In this document: positions 58,910 to 64,000 of the stretch, piece by piece
Layout of the letters: each line of letters starts with the position of its first letter
Position numbering within the stretch: the stretch's first letter is position 1
Source of the DNA: Pyropia haitanensis
Lineage: Eukaryota > Rhodophyta > Bangiophyceae > Bangiales > Bangiaceae
NCBI GenBank assembly: GCA_008729055.1
Contig: SDUX01000008.1
Coordinates: 5,047,756-5,111,755 of the forward strand
DNA: 64,000 bases
Direction of reading: 5' to 3'
Translations under genes and position numbers: made by a program
Notes under the pieces: generated by a model
The model's input: only the letters and a program-made list of their open reading frames with translations
What the model was told of the DNA's origin: nothing
Database searches by the model: none

Positions 58910-59439
58910 GCAGCGCCGCGAGGATATCCACGTCCGCGGCGGTGTCGAGGTGCCACACCCGCGCCGCGGGCGGGGACAGCAGCGCCTCGACGACGGCGAC
59001 GGGGGGAATGGCACGCAACTGCGGGGGAGGGGGGTGGGGGGGGAAAGGCGCATGGCAAGCACGCGCAGCACACACACGCCCAAAAAAGAAAGGGGGAGGC
59101 CCGCAGGGACAGACGCGTCAGCAGCGGCGCGGCGGCCGGCACCACCGGCGGCGGCGGCAGCCGCCCGAGACGCGGCCGCCGCCGGGCCGGCCGTCGCCGG
59201 CACGGACGGCCGCCCGTCTGGCGCGGCACCCCCAGTTCATGACCGCAGGCACCAGGCGGGCGCTTCCCACCCTGCCCCGCCCTTCCCCCCCTCTCTTCCC
59301 CCCCTCTCTTGCCCCCGCGCTCCCGACACTCGCCAAGAAGAACTAGGCAGACAACACAACACCGCACGCCACCCCCCCCCCGCCGTCCCATACATGCAAT
59401 GGCGGTAGGCCGCTGCCACCCCCGTCGCGGTCACGACGT

Positions 59440-59471
<32 letters not shown>

Positions 59472-59582
59472 CGCCGCCACCGCCGGCAGCAGCGACAGCG
59501 GGTCGGCGCCCGCCGCGAGCGCGGCGGTGACGGCCGCCCATGAGGTGGGCGGCGCGCGGCCGTCGCCGTTGGGGGCGCCCAT
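57892..59582 (-). CDS. Unrecognised spliced protein, about 337 residues
   Basis: Three exons: 59582-59394, 59018-58340 and 58036-57892. Introns are GT-AG with matching phases (375 and 303 bp; the first acceptor is CCCTCCCCCGCAG, the second donor GTACGT). The sum is 1013 nt and needs one base added in the C/G run near 58560-58569, giving 338 codons. Start MGAPNGDGRAPPTSWAAV; then RAIPPVAVVEALLSPPAARV, HLDTAADVDILAAL, RRLSPPEWAALLAAVLGPVG, DALLGGWLGLVDEEGG, and a C terminus RLWAQCSVRSLPPAAF, RHRLRLSAGYYAGWG. All-helical with poly-Gly/Ala and poly-Pro inserts. The last exon could alternatively use acceptor 58021 with donor 58336. No family recognised. Confidence 0.55.
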
Positions 59583-60442
59583 CGTCGCCACCGCGGCTGG
59601 ACGGCCGGGGGGGCGGGGGCGTCAGGGTTGGGCAGAGGGGGCGAGGCGGGGGGGGGTGACGGGGCTCGAGCGCGACGAGGCGGGGTAGGAGAGAGGTTGG
59701 CGGCGGGCAGAGACACTCGGTGAAGCGGGCTGCGCTGTTCGGCACCGCCGTGGGGCCGATTTTCGTAGCTTTCGGACATTCGGCTGCGAAGCAGCAGGAA
59801 GCAAACCAGCCAATGGCACGAGCGGATACAATATCGTGATTCGACCAATGAGACTCTGTTACACCAAATTGCAGATCGAGCACACGCGGAATAGGGTATT
59901 TCTATTTTCCCGAGTTTTTCCGAACGGATCGAATCCCGACTGGGTCTGGATCATCTTCCCATTGGTTGATGGATCGTATCCGGCTCATTGAAAGGCAAAG
60001 TGATTGGTTCTCAATCTTCATCTTATTCTTAACTTGGACGGCAAACGACAAATTTGGGAAAGCAGCAGATAAAAAATCTGCAGTGTGGCGCACGCTTTGG
60101 CGCACGGCTGGCTGCTCTTTTTGGCGGGAGCTGCCCTGCGGCAGGGCAGGGGCAGCCCCGTTCACCACCGCGCTCCAAACGCCTTGCGTCCGTAAACACT
60201 TCGAAAATCGTGCGTTGCTAGACGCTGGTGTCCCTTGCGGAACACGGGTCCCCGACGGAAGCTGCGCAGCGCCAGAGTCCCCGCCTGCCCGGCCAGGTCC
60301 CACACCCAGCCTCCCCGCCGCTACCGTCGGCACCGTCGGCACCGGCATCGCCGCCACCGTCGCCACCGGCATCGCCGCCACCGCCGCCACCGGCATCGCC
60401 GCCGCCGCCGCCGCCGCGGTCTCCCCCCCCCCCCCGCCGGTC
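59583..60442. promoter_or_regulatory. Bidirectional promoter with four CCAAT boxes
   Basis: Separates divergent genes starting at 59582 (minus) and about 60443 (plus). CCAAT/ATTGG at 59810, 59845, 59961 and 60003; the central ~250 bp is markedly AT-richer than the flanks. An inverted motif GCACGCTTTGGCGCAC lies near 60090. Promoter function inferred from layout. Confidence 0.5.
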
Positions 60443-60551
60443 ATGGCGTCGGTGCGCCCCCCCCCCCCCCCCCCCCCCCGCCGCCGACCACCCCCCCCCT
60501 CCCGCTCCCACCGCCGGCGGCGCCTCCCCCGCTCCGACCGCCGTCGCCGCT

Positions 60552-60593
<42 letters not shown>

Positions 60594-60686
60594 GCCGGGG
60601 TCGCCGCCACCGTCGCGTTTGAGTGGGTGTTTACGGTGCCGCCCGCGGCGGGGACGGCAGTGGGGGGGCGGGGGGGGTGGAAGCCC

Positions 60687-60767
<81 letters not shown>

Positions 60768-61151
60768 TATTGCCGCCGCCACCGACGGGTGCCGCCGCCA
60801 CCGCTACAGATGCTGCCGACGCGGACGGCGGCGGCTGGGCGCCCTCCCCAGTGCCCCTGATGGCGCCGCCCCCTACTGGCACGGGCCCCGTCGGCACCCC
60901 CCCCCCACTTCCCCTCCCCCGCCGCCGCCGCCGCCGCCATCCCCCCTCCCCACCCGCTCCGTCGGGCCGTCACGCGTCGCGCCGCCGCTGCCGCTGCGGC
61001 CGCCGCCGCCGCCGCCGCCGCCGCCAGCCCTACCGCCCAAGCCGCCACCGCCGACGCCGACGCCCCGCGGTCACGCCGTCGGGGCGGCCGCCCGTCTGGG
61101 GCGCCCCGCCGCGGGCGGCTCGCGCGCGGCGGCGGCGCCGTCGCGGCGTCG

Positions 61152-61191
<40 letters not shown>

Positions 61192-62541
61192 GGGGCGCCC
61201 CGTCAGCGGGCGCGGCGCCCCCCCCCCGCTCCCCCCCCCACCCCCTCCGGCGGCAGCGGGCGGCGCCCGCGTCCGAGGCGACCCGCCTGGTGCGCTCCCT
61301 CGCGTCGGCGCTGTGGACGGACGCGGCGGCGGTGGCGGTGGCGACGGCGGCGGACGTGGACGGGCTGCTGGGGGGGGCGGGGGGGAGGGGGGGGCTGGCC
61401 GCGGCACCCCGCGCGCCGCGCGCGCCGCCGCCCGCCGGGGGGGCGCGGCGGCTGTCACCCCGGAGCCGAGGGGGGGGCGGGGGGCGTCGCGCCGCCCACC
61501 GACGCCGACGCCGTCGCCGACGCCGGCGCCGACGCCGACGCCGTCGCCGACGCCGGCGCCGACGCCGACGCTGACGCCGCCACGAGCGCGAACGACACGG
61601 CCACGTGGTGTGGCAGCCGCGGCTGGCGTCGCCTCGGCGGCGGCACCACGCGCGGTGGGTCGTGTCGAAGGGGGGGAGGGGGATAACGGCGGCGCCCGCC
61701 CGGGGGGGCGGGGGGGGGGGGGGGGCGGCGCGGTGGTCGCGGTCGCGGCCGGGGGGGGAGGGGTGGGCGGCTGGGTGCCGCCTCGTCGCCGTCGCCGTCG
61801 CCGCCGAGCGCGCCCGCGGCCGCCGCCGCGGTGGTGCGGGGTGATGGCCGCCGCGGCCGTGGGCGGGGGGCCGCCACGCGTGGCGCCCGTCGGTCGCTGC
61901 CGGCGTCGACCACACGGTCAGCGGCTGTTGCTGCTGCGGCTGCTGCCGCGGCGGTGGCCGAGGCGGGGACCGCCTCGGACAGTGACGCCGACGTCCATGA
62001 CAGCGACGGCAGCGACGGCAGCGGCAGCGGCGGCGACGGTAGCGACGGCAGCGGCAGCGGCAGCGAGGCCATCATTGACCTTGGGAGCGACACGTCGTCT
62101 GCCGAGAGCGGCTCCTCCGCGTCCTCCGTGTCGGTGCTCTCTGTGGTGCGCTCGCCAGGCGCCCGCCATAGACGGTCCGTGGCCGGGCGTGCCACCACCA
62201 GCAGTCCACCCGCCTCTGGCGTGGCGGCGGCGGCGGCGGCGGCGCCACGGCCAGTGGCCACCCCCGCACCCGCCGTGCCGGTCGTGACGGTCGTGCCGCG
62301 TCGGCGGCCGCGGCCGTCTGCGGCAAAGGGGGGGGCAGGTGCGGGGGCGGGTGCTGCCGCCGCGGCAGCGTCGACGGCCAGGGGTCGGCGGGGGAGGAAG
62401 CGGCCTCGCCAGGAATCCGTGCCGCCATTCACCCCCCGCCGGCGCGGCGCGGCGGTGGCAGCGGCGTCGGCGGCGGGGGCTTCCGCAGCAGCTGCGGGCG
62501 CGGCGGCAGGAGGAGGCGTTGGTGACGCCAGTGGTGGCGGG

Positions 62542-62580
<39 letters not shown>

Positions 62581-62757
62581 ACGCCGCCGCCGCCGCCGCC
62601 CGCGCGCCCGCGCATAACGTTTCTGCGGGCACCGCGTGCGGCTTCGGCGGCAGCCGACGGGGACGATGCCGCCGCGCTGGTCGCGTCGCTTGTGGGGGGG
62701 GTGGAGGGGGACGCGGAGGAGGACCTCGACAGCGACGGTGAAGCCCTGGCATGGTGA
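60443..62757 (+). CDS. Low-complexity nuclear-type protein with SUMO-interaction-like motif
   Basis: The C-terminal part is firm: a frame 61831-62757 reads SDSDADVHDSDGSDGSG, EAIIDLGSDTSSAESGSS, RRGRKRPRQES, poly-Ser, then ARPRITFLRAPR and the end DAEEDLDSDGEALAW. IIDL followed by Ser/Asp/Glu is the form of a SUMO-interaction motif. Upstream credible pieces in other frames (MASVRPPPP at 60443; VAFEWVFTVPPAAGTAVG near 60620; DADGGGWAPSPVPLMAPP; ATRLVRSLASALWTDAAAV near 61285) suggest one gene interrupted by frame shifts at C/G runs. A degenerate GACGCCGACGCCGTC repeat at about 61500-61580 is ambiguous in all frames. An antisense open frame (61455-62615) exists; the plus-strand C terminus looks more natural. 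Function unknown, nuclear location suggested. Confidence 0.45.
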
Positions 62758-62982
62758 GCCGGGCGCTGCGTAGCGTACTTTTGTCTTTTGTGTCTTTCGT
62801 GTCTGGGGTTTCAACGCCACACGGCTCGAGGCTCTGGCGTCCGCCTGTTGGGGAGGTCGTCGGCGCTTGTGGAGCGGCGAACGCCACTGCAATAGCGTCA
62901 GCAGACACCCGCCCCCGCCCCCTCTTGTATTTGGTCATGCCGGTGCCTCAGGCGACTGTCGTCGTCACTACTGTGCTTCCGC

Positions 62983-63077
62983 AAAAAAGTGGATGTTGCG
63001 CGGACGTGCAGGTGTAGGATCCATTTGTCCAGACAGCGATTTCATGCACCTTCATGCACCGTCAACATCCACTTTTT
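62983..63077. repeat. Inverted repeat (15-bp stem, 64-nt loop)
   Basis: AAAAAGTGGATGTTG at 62984-62998 pairs exactly with CAACATCCACTTTTT at 63063-63077. The loop contains a direct repeat TTCATGCACC (twice). Could be a small hairpin RNA, a short inverted-repeat element or a terminator-like structure. Confidence 0.7.
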
Positions 63078-63286
63078 ATAGGAGGCACCATAACGGGCTG
63101 CGCCTGCGCCTGGGCGTGCCACGGCCACCTCCACTCCACTGCCAGAGCGACGGCCACAGCGTCATCATGGGTTGTAGCCCCGAGCGGTTGGCTTCGGGCC
63201 GGGCTTGGAGGCACACAACCACCGAAAAGTAGCAAGTGAGCAGCTGACAACAACGGAGGAGCGAGAAGATATTCCTTTACCTGACG

Positions 63287-63291
63287 AAAAA
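63287..63291 (-). terminator. RNA polymerase III terminator
   Basis: TTTTT on the minus strand, 13 bases after the tRNA-Leu 3' end, the usual Pol III stop signal. Confidence 0.7.
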
Positions 63292-63304
63292 GTATTCGCT
63301 CAGT

Positions 63305-63383
63305 GATGACGGCGAGATTCGAACTCGCGCCCCGAAAGACCAGTGCCTTAAACTGGCGCCTTAGACCGCTCGGCCACGTCACC
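63305..63383 (-). tRNA. tRNA-Leu (anticodon AAG)
   Basis: Cytosolic, type II. Acceptor stem GGTGACG/CGTCATC (one G-U), D-arm GGCCGAGCGGTCTAAGG with the eukaryotic B/A-box elements, anticodon stem CCAGT/ACTGG around loop TTAAGGC (anticodon AAG), a variable arm containing TCTTTCGGGG, and T-arm GCGAG-TTCGAAT-CTCGC. No intron and no encoded CCA, as in eukaryotic nuclear genes. Decodes CUU/CUC after wobble inosine formation. Confidence 0.96.
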
Positions 63384-64000
63384 GACGATTTCATTGCAGC
63401 ACGCTTGTGTGGAATCCAGCGGGTGTACCAGTTTAATAAACGCGTGTACCAGCCTGATAGGTACTACTAGGATCCGCCTACTCTCTCACTTAGAACGCTG
63501 CTTTCTGCATCTGTGATCCCGGCACCGTTCGTACCCTCCCTGTCCCTCGCTGTCTTTGTTCCAATGCCACCTGGTGGCGGCCTCGGTGTCCGCGACGGCG
63601 AGCACCGTGTGGTCCCTTCCTTCCATCGCTCCTTCTGCACGTCAGCATCCAACCGGTGAGCAGAAGCGCGACTCTGCTTCGGCAGTGGCAGCGGCGGTCG
63701 TGACAGCCACCCCGCGACTCTCCCATGATCTACACCGCGGCCGCTGACGACCGCACCACAGGTGTCAACCCCCCCTTCAGAACAGAGCAGGAGGGGGAGG
63801 GGGACCGGCGAAGCGAATGACACACTAGCCCTCTAAGGAAAACAACGGCTGCGCCCCCGCGCGGCGGCACTTGACGCCTCGCCCCTCCTCGATGCGCGGC
63901 AGTCAAGAGTTTGCGTACGTTTGCTGTTCCTGCCTGCTTTGCGGTTCAACGGCTCCCCGCACAATGGCAACATGCGTTGATGGGTGACGGGTAATAGTGC
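63384..64000. other. Right flank, no secure gene
   Basis: Balanced DNA. A minus-strand open frame (63467-63823, 118 residues) lacks an ATG and any motif; it could be an exon of a gene to the right. GGATCC-like and CACCAGG repeats are unremarkable. Confidence 0.4.

Larger units (their letters stand above)
62758..63304. other. Intergenic region left of the tRNA
   Basis: Balanced DNA carrying the 3' region of the preceding plus-strand gene and a 15-bp inverted repeat. No gene. Confidence 0.5.

Noticed and set aside
60500..60770. (GCC)n arrays as CRISPR or minisatellite
   Set aside because: Pure trinucleotide runs that encode poly-Ala/Pro; no repeat-spacer structure anywhere in the window.
61455..62615. 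386-residue minus-strand frame with poly-Asp
   Set aside because: Poly-Asp is the complement of the (TCG)n poly-Ser tract; the plus strand has a natural acidic C terminus and ends cleanly at 62757. Not fully excluded.
1..64000. Bacterial origin with operons
   Set aside because: GT-AG introns with consistent phases, eukaryote-specific proteins, eukaryotic tRNA form and wide spacing exclude it despite long open frames.

Overview
The window is nuclear DNA of a GC-rich photosynthetic eukaryote. The evidence is spliced genes, eukaryote-only proteins (MSH5, an RFC3-type clamp-loader subunit, a Nab3/NCOA5-type RNA-binding protein), a type II tRNA-Leu without encoded CCA, and two proteins with plastid-type N termini (a PAP/fibrillin and a CGL160/AtpI-like membrane protein). 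Composition is extreme: coding and spacer DNA are packed with Ala, Gly, Pro and Arg codon repeats and long G or C homopolymers. Two clear genes of 1.2 and 3.6 kb are intronless. A bangiophyte red alga (Porphyra/Pyropia type) fits best, but that is inference from composition and gene style, not from a marker gene.

Layout. 0.5-5.8 kb: a divergent pair, MSH5 (minus, seven exons that I can join in frame) and a plastid fibrillin (plus, one intron that happens to stay open). 6.3-12.4 kb: a very long low-complexity nuclear-looking protein. 12.5-18.6 kb: two weaker coding candidates and unresolved low-complexity DNA. 19.3-22.9 kb: an intact 1202-residue RRM plus anticodon-binding-like protein. 23.5-29.8 kb: a probable mobile element, about 6.3 kb, bounded by short inverted ends and containing a ~4 kb palindrome with near-identical ~1.7 kb arms and a diverged core. 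30.5-31.7 kb: RFC3. 32.0-37.3 kb: a large unrecognised minus-strand protein. 42.2-43.1 kb: a possible SANT-like/coiled-coil nuclear protein. 43.6-46.5 kb: an alpha-helical repeat-like protein. 47-50 kb: a more balanced, possibly transposon-derived stretch. 50.8-54 kb: C-run desert. 54.2-55.1 kb: a Cys-rich secreted or anchored protein. 56.5-57.3 kb: the CGL160/AtpI-like protein. 57.9-59.6 kb (minus) and 60.4-62.8 kb (plus): a divergent pair separated by a CCAAT-box promoter. 63.3 kb: tRNA-Leu(AAG).

A recurring point matters for anyone using this sequence. Several genes switch reading frame at G/C homopolymers, and in the best-defined genes every switch is repaired by adding a single base to the run. 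With those single bases added, total lengths become multiples of three. This points to systematic homopolymer shortening in the assembly rather than to pseudogenes. Frame breaks inside poly-G/poly-C should therefore not be read as biological without RNA evidence.

Functionally the recognised genes are unlinked housekeeping functions: meiotic crossover (MSH5), clamp loading (RFC3), RNA-binding/transcription termination (Nab3-like), and plastid lipid-droplet and ATP-synthase biogenesis. I see no operon-like or cluster logic beyond two divergent promoters.
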